Shown here piece after piece: positions 51,756 to 64,000 of a stretch of 64,000 bases of DNA. Position numbers and translations under genes: made by a program. Origin of the DNA: Macrolepiota albuminosa (Eukaryota; Basidiomycota; Agaricomycetes; Agaricales; Agaricaceae); the NCBI GenBank assembly GCA_027475525.1, contig JAMWFC010000120.1, positions 62,001-126,000 of the forward strand. The letters run 5' to 3'. The notes beneath the pieces were generated by a model. That model saw nothing but the letters and a program-made list of their open reading frames with translations, was not told where the DNA came from and did not search any database. Each line of letters opens with the position of its first letter. The first letter of the stretch is position 1.

Positions 51756-54700
51756 ATTCTGCTAGAAACTCAAGCCCAGCAACAGCACCGTCTCCTATTA
51801 AAGAGCATATTTGAACAAATTACTACCAATTCACCACATTTATCAGATATGCTACTAAGGCAGATTTTAGACCAGAAGCTTGAAGCTGCCCCAAATAGCT
51901 TAGCTGAGAGCTTTTTCTTATTTTCCTGACCTTTTGAGTACTTAGCAGGAGAAAACCATATGCCATTTATACCTTTAGAGGAGTTATCTAGATTATTATC
52001 ACCAGACTCTAGCAACTCAGAATTACTTAAATCTGTGCCTACTATATCAACGCTAAGCAACACTAGCACCACTACTATCTCCACTTCAACATATACACCA
52101 GTCACTATGAAGCAGGCAAATATTTAGTATATGCCACCCAGAAACCATTTCTTGTTGCTAAAATGGGACAAAACAAAGCCTTGCAAGCTGACACAATATT
52201 TCAGAGAATTAAAGTACTTGCTATGCAACTGTTGCATCACAGACAACATGCAGATGAAGGAGTATGCCACCAAATATGTCTTATACAATACTGCCAAATT
52301 ATGAAAAGGCTTGACTGAGTTTCAAGAATTAATAGACAAGCCAGTGCCAAGACCATTCATCTATGAGGAATAGAAAAAGGCAATTATTCACTTATATTCT
52401 GATGCCAAAGAGGCTACATGTTATATAGTAATGGAAATCCAGAAATTAGTTCAGGATACCTTCATGACTGGAATCTATACTTTGGGCACACTATCAACTT
52501 ATTATTGCAACTTTCAGCAAATTGCAAGCTGGCTGATACAGAACAGGAAGTTATACCAGAATGAGAAGTAACAATTATTCCAACAGAGTATCCTGACATC
52601 AATGTGGACTAGAATAGTGTATTGCTTGGAGATACTTATGCCTGAACACCATCCAGAGAAGCCTTATAATATAGATAAGGTGTTTGAGGCAGGCAAATAG
52701 ATGCTGAAAAGTACAAATACAGAAATATTTTTGTAGCAACTGCTAGCACAGACAATGAAGGGATGGCATCTACAGCAGGATTGCCACCTTCTAGTGCCAC
52801 TAATAACTAATAATTGCAATAGATTTGTCAAAAAGAAAAATCTAAAGAATGTGGTTAACACTATAGTTGCTAACATAATAAATAAGTTGGAAACTTTGAT
52901 CTTGGCTGGTTTCACAGCATCTAGAAACAACATGCAGACAGGACTTTGCCATTTCTATGGGGAAGCAGAACATACAATGACTAGAGATCACTGTGCTATC
53001 CTCAAACAGTATCTATGCCAAGAGAGGGCATGCTAAGGTACAGATGATAAGATAGTTCTACTTTTAGACATTAACATTTTCAACTATTCTGAGCATGAGA
53101 CTTTCCAAGAGCATATTGACAAATTGCACTAACACAATTTCAGGAACTTGGCGTCAGAAAATTTAAATAGCACAACATTGACAGAGGCAAAGATGACTCC
53201 CCAACAGGTGCTAATTTATGAAGTACTTCAGCTTAATGCCATTAATGAGCAACCTATGTTGTCACATGAAGAGAGGATCAAGATATTGAAGAGAAATAAA
53301 GTTGCTAAAGAATCAGATCTTTGACAGCATATAAATCAAGCAGAGCAAGCAGCTGTTAAAGGATTATAAGTCCTCTGATGCTACTATAGACTATGCATCA
53401 GCCAAATCCTTGACTTCTAGCACTAAAAACAACACACCAGATACAACAAAGGCACTAGCTGCAACTGAACCACCACTTCATCCATATTCAGGCCTTGCTG
53501 GTAACTATGCCCCATCTATCAATTACAACTTTGGAGCACCAGAAAAGCCTATGAGGAGCTACCAACCAATGGCTCCTATCTATGACTTAGAAAAGTCTAA
53601 AGAAGTCTTCAATCACATCATAAAAAGCCAGGTCATGCTATTAGTTGGAGAGCTATGTAGTAAAATGTAGCTAACAATGTGATGGCCATAGATAAATATG
53701 ATGATACACTACTAGTATTTGCATATATTACTAAGGCAGTAACAACTGAAATCATAGAAAAGAACAAACTACCAAAAGAAGCTATATTGGTTGATCTAGT
53801 TGAGATCTATCTAAAAGTGCTAAGAACTGATGATAATCCTGCCATCCTAACTGTAGCTCAAAACTCTCATACTATTTGTTTGATTATATTGACTATAAAT
53901 AAAAAAAACCAAGATAGAATCAATTATGAATAGTGGATCACAGATTATTTCAATAGCTGTCAATGTTACTAATGAGCTTGGCATTATTTACAATCCTACA
54001 ATAATTCTTAATATGCAGAGTGCTAATGGCACTATTGATCAATCCTTAGAAATGGCTCAAAAAATCCCTGTGCTATTGGCAACCTTATGTTCTATCTGCA
54101 AATTTACATTCTCAGATTATCTGCATACAATTTACTATTAGAAAGACCCTTTGACATGTTAGCAAGATCAGTAGTTAAAACAACATCTGAGGATGAAATG
54201 ATAGCGACCTTAATTTTGGTGTTAGAAGAATAGTACCAATATTTTCCTAAGAGAAATTTCAGAAGCCTGGATCTAAATGATGTCCATATATTACAGACAA
54301 TCCTTGCAAGTATTTTCTGGCACTATTGAGGAGATAAGTGATGAGAATTATGGAGATAAAGCACTTATTTTAGACTATAATCATTGGACTAGGCAAGTAA
54401 CTCTTATATCATATACTTTTTTAGCCCACAAAATCTTAAATTCTTCTTTGTTGCTTGCTAGCAAAGCTTTATTATATCTATACCTCACAGCTTTGAATAT
54501 TACTGAAAACTTTTCTACAAACACTTATTTCATTTCTACTTCCAATTTTAAAGAACCTTTGATATCTGCTTTTGCGAGAAATCAAAACTCTACTTGTAGT
54601 TTATTTGCTAACAATGTTGCTCCTAAATGCAAGGAAGTTCAGGTCAAAAAGAAGTATAATTCAGTAGCACTTAAGACAAAATTAGTCACAAGCACCATAT

Positions 54701-55441
54701 CTGAGGAGTTTTGCATCAAAAAAGATAATTGGCCCTGTTAGTAACCCTTTCCAAACTCAATCTGAAATCACCACCTTTCAAACTGACAGGACAATTTATG
54801 GCAAAATAAAAAGCACTATTCTTTAGCACTCATGATATGAGTTTTTTATTGATGGTGGAATTGGACATATTAGTCAACATCATGCAGAAACAATGAAGTG
54901 TTTGCTTAGAAGGACTCAGAGCATAGTAAATTAAGAACTAACTTCTTTCTATCAGTGGTTATGTTGACTATATCCCATGTACCATGGACCAAGCATAATT
55001 GATTTATACTATCAGGGATAGAAGCCAAAGTATATCAGATTATTTGCTTCAAAATAGCTGCCAGTATATATGAGTTTTCCAATTTGGCCTACCAATTGAG
55101 ATTGTTTTGTGTACTTAAGAAAAATGGAAAGCTACATATAGTTTACAGTCTATAGTCATTAAACAAAGTCATAATTTGTTATTCAGGGATATCACCTTCT
55201 TCAATCACATCACTGAGTCTTTTATAGAACACATCTGTGGTGCTACCCTAAATTTATATATTGGCTACAACAAGTGCTTAATCCACTCTTCCTCTTGAGA
55301 TTTAACAACGTTTCAAATGTCATTTGAAGCACTATGACTAGTTACACTTCCTATAGTATAAACAAACTTGGTAACTATATTTCATGATGACATTACGTTT
55401 ATTCTGCAGTCTGAGATACTCTATCATGTGCTGTATACATA
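51756..55441 (+). pseudogene. Decayed Ty3 element B copy (B''), plus strand
   Basis: Follows B gag-pol step by step. MPPRNHFLLLKWDKTKPCKL near 52130 corresponds to the start of B gag. Next come a zinc-knuckle remnant (CHFYGEAEHTMTRDHC, second Cys to Tyr) near 52948, LHPYSGLAGNYAP near 53480 and a protease (MNSGSQIISIAVNV, Asp to Asn) near 53930. Pol begins near 54277 and is lost at 55441 (FHDDITFILQS). Sequence upstream of the first gag ATG (51780-52105) also stays in the gag frame. Stops throughout, CpG nearly gone. Confidence 0.85.
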
Positions 55442-57764
55442 TTCCAGGAAGTCTGAGAGTTCAAATACTCAGTGCAGTTTTCCTAGTAGTGCTGGTCAAT
55501 CTCCATAACAAGAGCCTTGTACCTATCATAGAAGAATTGTTTTGAGGCAAGCCAGAGGACATCCTTGATGTATTGTAGCAGTGTGCAGTGGAGGGCATAC
55601 TGAAGAGTGCTGTAGTTCCTGTTGAAATTGCCTTGTTACATGCATTTCACTATCTATTATAATCATCATTCTACTCCAAGTTCATTCTATCACATGTATC
55701 CACATGTGATTATTCTTTATTCATATGTATATAGTTTTCCAGCAGTATATAAACTGTAGATAGTTCACCTGAAGTCCTCACTCTTTCTGACTTTGGACTT
55801 CAGGTTAGTAGCACTTTACTTTGCTCAATACACTCTTTCTGACTTTGGACTTCAGCTCTAGTGACAGTTTCTGTTTCCTGTGCTTTGCCTGTCTTCAATA
55901 GTTCCAACCTGTCTTATAAGCTTCCTTCTCAAAATGTACAATAAAAGTGGTGAAGCATTTTTTGAAATGCATCTGGAGGTTGAAGAGGTTGTCCTTGGCT
56001 TCAGCCATGGTGTCATAGATCCCAAACTTCCTGGAGAACTTGTCAATGAAGGCCTGCCAGCAGGAGAGTGCCAGATTGTTGAGGTTGAATTGAGTAAGAG
56101 CTATGTAGTGGTCAAAGGCAATCTTCTGGAAGTACAATGCAGCAAAGGCAACCCTGAAGCTGTCAATCTGAAACATGAGCGGCTTTGCCTGAAACATATT
56201 GAGACATTGAATTAGGAATGTACACTATTTCTAGGGATTCTGGCCTGTAAATATGTCAGGTTTCTAGATGTCCAAATATCCTTTTGCAGACAAGGGCATT
56301 ATAGATGTCATCTGGTCCTGCATTGTAGTAGTAATAATAGTGGTTATCCCTCTCTCCATAGGGAGAAAAAGCGCTGAGTATGGGGCCCCACTCTCCTGGA
56401 GGATCTCCTCTGAGTAGCTTACCTGGAGGTTTCTGGCCTGGGGGTCCATCATCTCAGAGGGGGTTATTCCTGTCAAAAGGAGGTCTGGGTCTCCACACAG
56501 GGGGTGGTAGGGGTGGCAGGCTGGTGGGCCATTCTCAGAGGTCAACTAGAGATGGCAGAAATGGTCAGGAGAAATTCTGCAGTACTGGGTTGGTTTGCAG
56601 TGTCAAGCTGAGTGCTGCTAGGTCAGGTGCCAGATTGCGTGGAGGGCATCCAACTCAGGAGGGTTTGTCAATGTAGCACAGTATGTCATCTGTACTGGGA
56701 GTGTTGGCCCAGAGTCTCCTGGAGGTTGCCAGTAGTGGGGATCAGGCATTGTCCATTTGTGGAAGTGGTTTCAGGGGTCTCTGGGACTGTCTCCAGGTCT
56801 TGAAGGTGCTAGAGACAGAGTTAGCTCTTTGGCAAGCCAACAAACCTACCATGTGGGCAGCAGGCTGATTGAATAGTCTGTCTGTTGGGTTGAGAGACTG
56901 CAGTATAGCTGAGGTGTTTTGTCGTTCTTCCCATTGCTATTGCTCTGGAGTAGGGGCCATGGAGAGTGTGGAAATCAGCTTCAGAAGTTCCTGTTAGATG
57001 TAGATCAAGCAGCCAGGGTCTGCAGAGTTATTGAGGGGTCAAGGAAAGGGAGACATGTGGACTTCATCAAGCAGCTGTTGCAATTTTTATGAAGGATTAT
57101 GTTGCACTTATACTTGACCATGGCCTGTTCTGGGAGTTTTTCCTAAGCAATTTGTTCTCTGAACTCAACCAGGCAGTGTGCCCAGTCCTTCAGGAAGCCC
57201 TTGAAGTCGTTGTGTCCAAATTCTATGAGTAACACCTTGTCCATTGTGCAAAAGTCTCTAGCAAAATCCTGAGCAAACAGAGCACCTCATTACATTGATG
57301 CTTGTACTCCTTAAAGTGTTGTTGTTTCATAGGCAATGGAGGAGTCTGTATAGGTAGGGCGGTGGCTGGATAGTATTGAGGCTAGTAGTTATAGTTGGGA
57401 GATCTATGCAGTTGGGGAGCAGAGCATTGGTAATCATAGTAGGAGATGGGAATAAAGAGATCTTCACTCAAAGGAATTGAGCAAGGCCCATTGGGAATGG
57501 GTGGGGTCTCTGGTAGACCCCTGAAGATGCTTTGGTACAAGAAGACCTCCACAGGTCAAGCCATGGCTAAGTTGAGTGGAGGGGCCCTAGGTCATAAAGG
57601 GACAGATTAGGGGCCCAGTAGTGGTGGAGGCATTGGTGTTCATACAGGAGAGGTGGATAGATGGAGTGAGAGGTCTGTGCAGAGTAGTGGTCAGGTACTG
57701 GACATCCATAAGAGTCAGTCTGATAACCTGTGGAGTAGTAAGTGTGAGTATACATAGCTATCAA
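55442..57764 (-). pseudogene. Decayed gag of a third element A copy (A'')
   Basis: Corresponds to A gag from about 38970 to 41205. TYYSTGYQTDSYGCPVPDHY near 57750 marks the start; the initiator ATG has become ATA. Capsid pieces are at 56197-55895 (FQAKPLMFQIDS, FYKFGIYDTMAEAKDNLFN-like). It is interrupted by a small insertion (55620-55900). Nearly every CpG of A is TpG or CpA here. Pol and the antisense gene are absent. Confidence 0.88.
55620..55900 (+). mobile_element. Solo LTR-like insertion, 281 bp
   Basis: Absent from A and A'. Starts TGTTGAAATTG, ends TCTTCAATA and is flanked by GTTCC on both sides (55615-55619, 55901-55905). Has a TATATAAA box near 55747 and a repeat of CTCTTTCTGACTTTGGACTT (55781 and 55833). 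Size and ends fit a copia-type solo LTR. Confidence 0.8.
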
Positions 57765-57793
57765 GCATGGTGTAAGGAAGAATCTTGATATTA

Positions 57794-58561
57794 TATCAGG
57801 TTTTGCTGAGTTGGGGGCTTTTCAGAAAAGCAACACCTTTACAAGGCAGACTTGATCTATATATACTTGGATATCTGGAACTCCAGACTGTGCTCCAGGG
57901 TTCAAGACACAAACAAAGGATTTCTGGGGTAAGAGACTTAATCCAGGGATTGGGGGAGGTCAGAAGTGTGGTGGGACTAAAGTTGAGTTGAGAATCAGAG
58001 GTTCTAAGACAAGAATGGGGTTAATAAACTTTAAGTCACAAAGTGTATACCAATCTCAAAAGCATGCATATGAGTCAAAGCATGCCAGTCAGAGCATACC
58101 AGTCAAAACCAAAGGGCATATAAACAAATCAGTGTAATATCAAGACTAATGTACTACAAGTAGGTAGCTACTCTTTAAGTACAGGTGGGGGTCACTCCAG
58201 GTTTCTGAGGAGTTCCAGGATGTCTGGGGCAGTTCTGGAAGTTAGTGGGCAGTGGTGAAAGAAGGGGGATTATATACTGGGGATTGCACATGCAGAGCAT
58301 GCAATCAATTGATGTGGAGAGATGGCTGTGATGCATAAGGTGTGATAGCTGGGGTGACATGATCTGATTGTTGATCATGGGGTAATGGCCATGCTGGCAG
58401 GTGGTCTCAGAGTCCATAATGCAGGGCTGTTAGGGGGTGTGTATGATGGCAGTTGAAGTGTGGTCATAATGGTGGAAGTTGTGTCATGGAATTAGCAAGG
58501 AGGTCCCAGATGGAGTTTTAGGGGTGTCCTAGGGTGGTTCCAAGTATGGGAGATCATGACA
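57794..58561 (-). repeat. 5' LTR of decayed element A''
   Basis: TATCAGG...ATGACA, aligned along its length with the A LTR. The self-primer pair is still recognisable: AATCTTGATATTA at the edge and TAATATCAAGACT near 58136. Inserted at the pol start of a decayed B copy. Confidence 0.88.
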
Positions 58562-60470
58562 GTTAGTGCTACATCTCTGTGATTGTTGCCAATCACCTCT
58601 TCAATGGTCTGTAAAAACACTGGTGAGGCAGCTCACTGGTGTGATGTTCAGTGAACTCAGGCAGCTTGCTGCATGTACTTTTTTGCTGTCCCCTAAGAAA
58701 AGTTGGTATGGTGCATTGGATGCCAGAATTGGGGTTGCTAATGATTAAGGTCATTTTCTTGTCAGTAAGAGTCTTGACTACAGAGCACACTAAGATGTCA
58801 AATAGTCTGCCAAGAAGGAGGTTGTAAGTGAGTGATTGGAGAATATAAAAATAAAACATAATGTTGCCAATAGTGCATGGTATGTTTTTAGCAAGTTTTA
58901 GAGATTTGCTGACAATACCATTAGCACTCTGCATATTCAGTATGATGTTGAAATCATAAATCAAGCCTAGTTTGTTGGCAACTTTGGCAGCCATGGAGAT
59001 GATCTGGGAGCCACTGTCCACAATAGCTTTGACATTACTCTTGTTGTTAATGGTAAGCATAATGGACCTGATAGCATGCAAGTCCTAATTGATAGTAAAG
59101 ATAGCTGGATCTTCTCCATGCTCTAGTGACCTCATACAAGTCTTTATGGGATCAATAAAAGTGGTGTTGGTGACAGAATCAGCAGAAAAAGTATTGGCAC
59201 TAAGGATAATGGGAGGGTCAGTAATGACACTTGGAGATGTACTCTTTCTAAGAAAAACCAGGACAGTTGCCAATGCTGTTGAAATGTAAAACCTCATAAA
59301 TCATCTGCTGCTGTGCTGCCTAGTCAGAATTAGGATTAGTGTTGCCTAAGAGGGTGCTGGTAATGATTTGTCCTAGGTTGCATCTGTGCCACTCATCTAT
59401 CTGTTCTTGATATGTCTTGAGCTCCAGGTAGTTTGGGATAATGGTGCCAGTAATTAGTACAACCTTGCTGTCAATAGCACTGTGTACTTTATAGTGTGTC
59501 CTATTTCACTACAGAAGTGGCAATTGTTAGATCCAGGCATCTTAGTGATGCAGGTGGCAGTAATCCTGATGACAATCATAGTCTCAATATAGGTCATAGC
59601 AGAAGCAATAGCAGCATTGAGGTCTTCTTTCTTAACAAAGTTGTTGGTGGGAGGCATGGCAGTGGCAACGTTGTAGGGTTTTTTTGGATGATGAGCCAGT
59701 TGTAATATGAGCCCATAGCAACATTGGGATGCCCTGCTAGAATAAGCAATGTTTCTTATTGATGTAGAGTTTACCATTCTGCAAGAGTCACCTGGAAACC
59801 TTCTGAAATTTCTGGTAGTAAGTTAAGAAGGCACCAAGAGAGTAGGTGCCACTATCAAAGGTATTCTGAATGAGTTTCTGGAGTTTGTTAACTATATATT
59901 ATGTAAATTTCTTAGTACCAGGGTAGAGTTGGATGACTGCTGCCTTCCATTGCCCATAAGTAGCACCAATAGCCAGTTGTGCACCAGGCATGGGAGCAGC
60001 AAACTCAGAAAGACTAGTCCAAGTTTCTGCTGTGTTGTAGGAAACATAGTGTGCCATGTATTCCTTTATTTGAGTGGAGTCAGTAACTTCACAGTCTTTA
60101 AACAGATATTTGAGTTCTTTGAAATATTAAAAGAGCTTATGTAGTTTAGACTCATTCTATTTTGATGCTAAGAAGTAGTTGCATGGTGGCATGTGCTGAG
60201 AAGGTGGTTCCATAGTGACTGCCTTGCTATGTAGAAGAGACAGCAATGGTAATGTGGTTCTAGAGGTTGGTAAAGGGGTATGAAAAATGATGAGTCAGGA
60301 AAGTGGTGTTAAAAGAGTAGGAGAAGTAAAAAGCTGATGATTGGCAAGAGGCAATGCTAAGGAGTCATCAGTGGTAAAATTGAGTAAGTGTGGGAAGAGA
60401 TTAGGAAAATTGTCTACAGTGGTGTTCTGTAGTTCCTGAGCAAGAGAAAGGCCCAGTAGGGGGCTCTTGA
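58562..60470 (-). pseudogene. Decayed Ty3 element B copy (B'''), minus strand
   Basis: Reads as B gag-protease from right to left. Capsid start remnant near 60200-60150. Zinc knuckle CHFCSEIGHTIKYTV (last Cys lost) near 59520. Protease AIVDSGSQIISMAAKVANKL near 59040 and NLLLGRLFDILVCS near 58800. The gag end near 58600 has the same gag/pol overlap as B. Truncated at 58562 by A'' and at about 60470 by a LINE. Confidence 0.87.
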
Positions 60471-60479
60471 TCTCTTACC

Positions 60480-63400
60480 ACCATGAGCACCACTGACACT
60501 GGATGCTGCAGCCACGTCTGACCCACTGGTTCACCTTTGTAACATACCCATATCCTCTAACAGAGGCCTTGCCATGGCAGAAAGATCATGAAGGGCCCCC
60601 CCCCATCCTCGATGCCCCTCTCCACCCAGAAGAAACCTGCTAGGACATGCTCAACCACTCCCCTTTCCCCTGGCCAGAGAAGCAAACTTTCATTCTACAC
60701 CTCTTTTGGGAATACCTTCTTTCATGGATGTCACGCAGCCCTAATAATCTCCCTATACATGGCGACTTGATTTTCAACTAGTCAATGCAAGCACCCATGC
60801 TGGGCTTTAAAGAAAAACCAATACATGGCACTATCTTTAAAAAACCACACAACAAGTAGTGGACTATTTTGCCTATATGCTCATGTCTACCCCCCCACCT
60901 GATGACGTGAGAAAAAGGTTACAGGACACAAGCCCTGAGAAGCAAGCTAGGATGTGCTGCCATAACAAAAAGAGAAGAAACACAATGACTAACCCCTCCT
61001 CTGACATGGAGGACTCAGAAAATGAATCAAACATACCCACTACCTCCTCACCACCAGCAATTTCAATCCCAGTGAACCAACTCACCCTGATTGCTAGTGA
61101 CACTTCAGATTAGCTACACAATGAAGAAGAAGACACAACCATGGTAGACTAGTTTCTGCCCTCTCCTTCCTCAGAAACACACTTGGGAGACCTCTTTGTT
61201 TTGATGCTACTCATAGAAAGGGCTAGGGCCTTTAACCCAGCTTGGATTATAAAGAAAACTAAGAGTAGTGCACAGAGCCAGGCCAATGAACTGGTTACCA
61301 GCAACCCACCAGGCCCCACCTCTAACTGTCACCCAGCATCCCCCCAGAGGCCCAGAACATCAGAACCATGCCCAGACTACTTGCTGGATTAGTCTGCTCC
61401 CCAACAGCAGTAGGAGAATTCCCCAAAATCTATCTGTCTACCTCCTGTGATACAATCTATGCCCTGAACAGAGGACTTATTTTGATCAATACCCAGATCC
61501 AAAACTCTGGGTCTATAGCTGGCAAGGCAGCAAGATGGATAATCTAGTAGCTATAAGCAAAAATCTGAAGGAATTGATCATGAAGATGACAAGAGATCTT
61601 TAAGAGCCAAGCTGTCTTCTTCTCAGCAAGAGAAAGCCCTAGCAACATCAGCAAGATTTGAATGCCAGAAGCCTCCATACCATTTCTTAGTGTCAGATAT
61701 ATCTGAAAGAGCTTTTGATGTGATTATAAACAATCACATTATCTCAACATCAGAGATGACGGCTTTCTTCCTACCATATACCTCATCAGTCCTTAGATTC
61801 TTATGCACTATTGAAGGCTTCACTCTTAGCGTAAAGGACAACACCATGATTTGAGAATCAGAGAAAAAGGTAACATGCATTGTCAATCATCTCGTCTATT
61901 GAAATCCACCATTTGAAGCCCAAAGTCCTAGTGAATCTTCCCAGAAAACAGATAGTATGTAAAATCCTATGAAACTTATACTTCTGCCACTGCCTGAACA
62001 TAACATGGCTGGGATACTTTATCCTACTTCAGAACCTATGTACAATCATCTTTTTCAACATAGATTTTGGCTGTGCCAACTTAGTAGCCAAAGAACATTG
62101 CCTATATTGTTTCAAATGCAAGGGCACAGACTACAAGCACTTTAACTGCCCATATGTGGGCAGTAGAAGGCTGGCTAGCAAATAGAAGCAATAAACTTGA
62201 GGAAATGGCAGAATTTGCCCACTCAAATTGATCCCAGAGAGGCATGTGAGAACAACATGGTTACTCCTAGGGATGGGGGCAGAGGATCTGGAAGAAGGTT
62301 CTCAAATTATGCAAACAACAGCCATGATCATGAATAACTTCATGAAAATTATTAATACTGGCCCTTTATTTTTAACTACGTACCTCACAATGTACAGACT
62401 GAGATGAATTTACTGCGTCTGCAGATGACAGGTAATCTCAATTTAGCTTCCTGACTGAGCTGAGAAATGCCCAGGTGGCATCATTTTTATGAGGGTAGTG
62501 CCGCTGGCAGCAGCCCTGCCTAAGTCTCTGATCCTGTCAGAGACACTACTCACACCAAATCCTGACACAACAAATTTTTTTGAACAATATATAAAAGATT
62601 ATACTGGCAATGGCTACTTTCCTGCCTGTGCCAAATAATGAGAGAAAATGACATAGATGTCCTGGCAATACAAGACACACACCTTAACAAGGAAAAAACA
62701 AAGGAACCAAATGACCTCTTTGATAGACAGTTACATTTCATATCTAGTCTAGATCCTGAAAAACCTAACATGAAGGGCATTGCCTTCATACTGAGCAAAA
62801 GAACAATCAAATGGTCTGAAACACAACACAGAGTACTAGAGCCAGGAAGAGTACTCATAATAGAGATACCATAATATGAAAACACTTTTCTGAATATCTT
62901 AAATATCTACGCCCAAATAGCCCCAGAAAGAATGAGAAGTTCTGGCATTCCCTGAAATCCAACTGGAATGTAAGACCCTGAACACTAGAACCAAGCATCA
63001 TGTTAGATGATACAAATATGGTGAAAGAAGCAATAGACTGCCTACCAGCATGCACAGATTTCTTTGACTATGTGAGCACCCTTCTTGATATTAAAAACCG
63101 CTTTGATCTAGCTGATGGATAGCAAAAAGAAAACCCCACAACCTTTGAATATACTTTTCAAATGCAAAATAGACTAATACAATCTCAAATAGACCATATA
63201 TACATGAAGGAGGACCTCCTGCAGTTTAGCTAGAACTGGAAGATCAAAAGAACCATATTAAACACAGACCATGCAATAATCCAAATGACCCTCATACATC
63301 TGAAAATGCTGCATGTTGGTAAAGGCAGGTATGTGATGCTGGCCCTGCTAATAAAGGATGCTAAACTGATGAAAGCCTTTACTAAGCTAAGGAGAAAACA

Positions 63401-63583
63401 CCTGACTAACCTAGAATTTTCAGTCAAAGAGAGGTGTTGCGACTTGAATTCACAGGTACTATATAAAGATTTCAAAAGGAAGCTAATAGAAAAAGTCTGC
63501 AGCCACTCAAAATTATTGAAGCCAAAAATTCTGAAGGAAATTAGTTCTCTGGTAAATGACAGAGTGGGAGCCTTGATGTAAGC
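60480..63583 (+). pseudogene. Truncated LINE (non-LTR retrotransposon)
   Basis: Plus strand. ORF1-like stretches at 60588-61113 and 61183-61392 are Ser/Pro/Thr-rich. Near 62100 a knuckle CFKCKGTDYKHFNC fits CX2CX4HX4C if Tyr stands for His. From about 62638 an APE-type endonuclease reads VLAIQDTHLNKEKTKE (Asp where the catalytic Glu is usual), then MKGIAFILSKRTIKWSE, NIYAP and finally IDHIYMKEDLLQF and NTDHAIIQ. KGRYVMLALLIKDAKLMKAF follows up to 63581. The reverse transcriptase is missing. Stops are frequent. Confidence 0.8.
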
Positions 63584-63869
63584 AAACGTAAGTTCTGCTT
63601 CACTTAGAGAAAGCGAGACAACAGAATGGAACAAAGATTGAATTTGCGGGAAAAAGTAAGTTAGTCTCGAAAATACACGAACAATGTCTAAATACCCTTT
63701 GAATTAAGGTTTTTGATTGGAGCCTCTCGATCATAAGCCCCTCAGGATCCATCTGATAACGTCCATCACATGCTCCATGATGGGATATCCGTAATGGGAA
63801 CAGTATTTGAGCAGTAATTGAGCAGTTCGAGTAAGCCTCATGCTTACACTCTCCCATGTTCTGAAAAAT
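63584..63869. other. Downstream region of the Ty3 fragment at the right edge
   Basis: No gene seen. Probably untranslated sequence or LTR of the element whose pol ends at 63870. CpG content is higher than in the decayed neighbours. Confidence 0.4.
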
Positions 63870-64000
63870 TCATTGCTCTCGCAATCTTTCCTTTCTCTTC
63901 TCCCAATCATCTAACCCCACGGTGTCCTCCATTTCTTTACCGCTCTTCTACTCGTTATGGTCAGGACCATAGCCACGCCAACGCACGAGATATTGTAATC
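63870..64000 (-). pseudogene. Chromodomain end of a Ty3 chromovirus pol (cut by window edge)
   Basis: The minus strand reads LQYLVRWRGYGPDHNE, a stop, then KSGKEMEDTVGLDDWEKRK to a stop at 63870. This is a chromodomain with the usual Trp after the Glu changed to TAG. The domain differs from that of element A, so it is another family. The rest lies beyond 64000. Confidence 0.75.

Noticed and set aside
60873..61103. Minus-strand frame with a hydrophobic segment (VIVFLLFLLWQHILACF)
   Set aside because: Opposite strand of the LINE ORF1-like stretch; no start context and no known family.

Overview
The window looks like a transposon graveyard from a basidiomycete fungus, probably an agaricomycete. 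The evidence is the presence of Ty3/gypsy, Ty1/copia, Tc1/mariner and LINE families, the 46-56 nt GT-AG introns in the only multi-exon genes seen, and old copies that have lost CpG to TpG/CpA as expected from 5-methylcytosine decay. No single-copy host gene, tRNA, rRNA or CRISPR array was recognised.

Layout. (1) 1-10046 is a copy (A') of a large chromodomain Ty3 element, running on the minus strand and cut by the left edge. It sits in an older Ty3 element C (10047-12578), whose LTR (about 12675-14617) carries a decayed Tc1 transposon (12766-14354). (2) About 15863-43490 is one Ty1/copia element on the minus strand, split by three insertions: a young Ty3 element B (16129-27596, identical-looking 947-bp LTRs, 4-bp duplication GCGT), a reversed B-type LTR (28032-28920) beside an N gap, and a young Ty3 element A (30162-41965, 727-bp LTRs, 5-bp duplication CGTAG). 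The copia reading frame can be followed across A and B after removing each insertion and one copy of its target duplication. (3) 43491-64000 is AT-rich and decayed: a Ty3 element E, an unrecognised stretch, two decayed B copies around a decayed A copy, a truncated LINE and the chromodomain end of another Ty3 element.

How the parts work together. A and B each carry gag and pol on the minus strand. Between pol and the 3' LTR each also carries a convergent, spliced plus-strand gene. Both of these genes encode a proline-rich protein with a six-cysteine pattern like a fungal Zn(II)2Cys6 cluster (A: CX2CX6CX15CX2CX6C; B: CX2CX8CX8CX2CX6C). Because the genes are antisense to the genomic RNA, their introns would not be spliced out during retrotransposition. 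This shared layout in two distinct Ty3 families is the best candidate for an undescribed system. A also shows Tf1-type self-priming (13-nt perfect match, TATA box at the right distance) and two tandem retropepsin-like domains, while B has a normal tRNA-type primer site.

Caution on the assembly. At least thirteen tandem duplications have an offset of exactly 77 bp, in unrelated sequences, and both N runs are exactly 100. The duplications are best read as unmerged k-mer overlaps of a short-read assembly. They shift frames and make intact genes look broken. A block of about 690 bp in A (36819-37509, repeated at 37856-38546) is probably the same kind of error.
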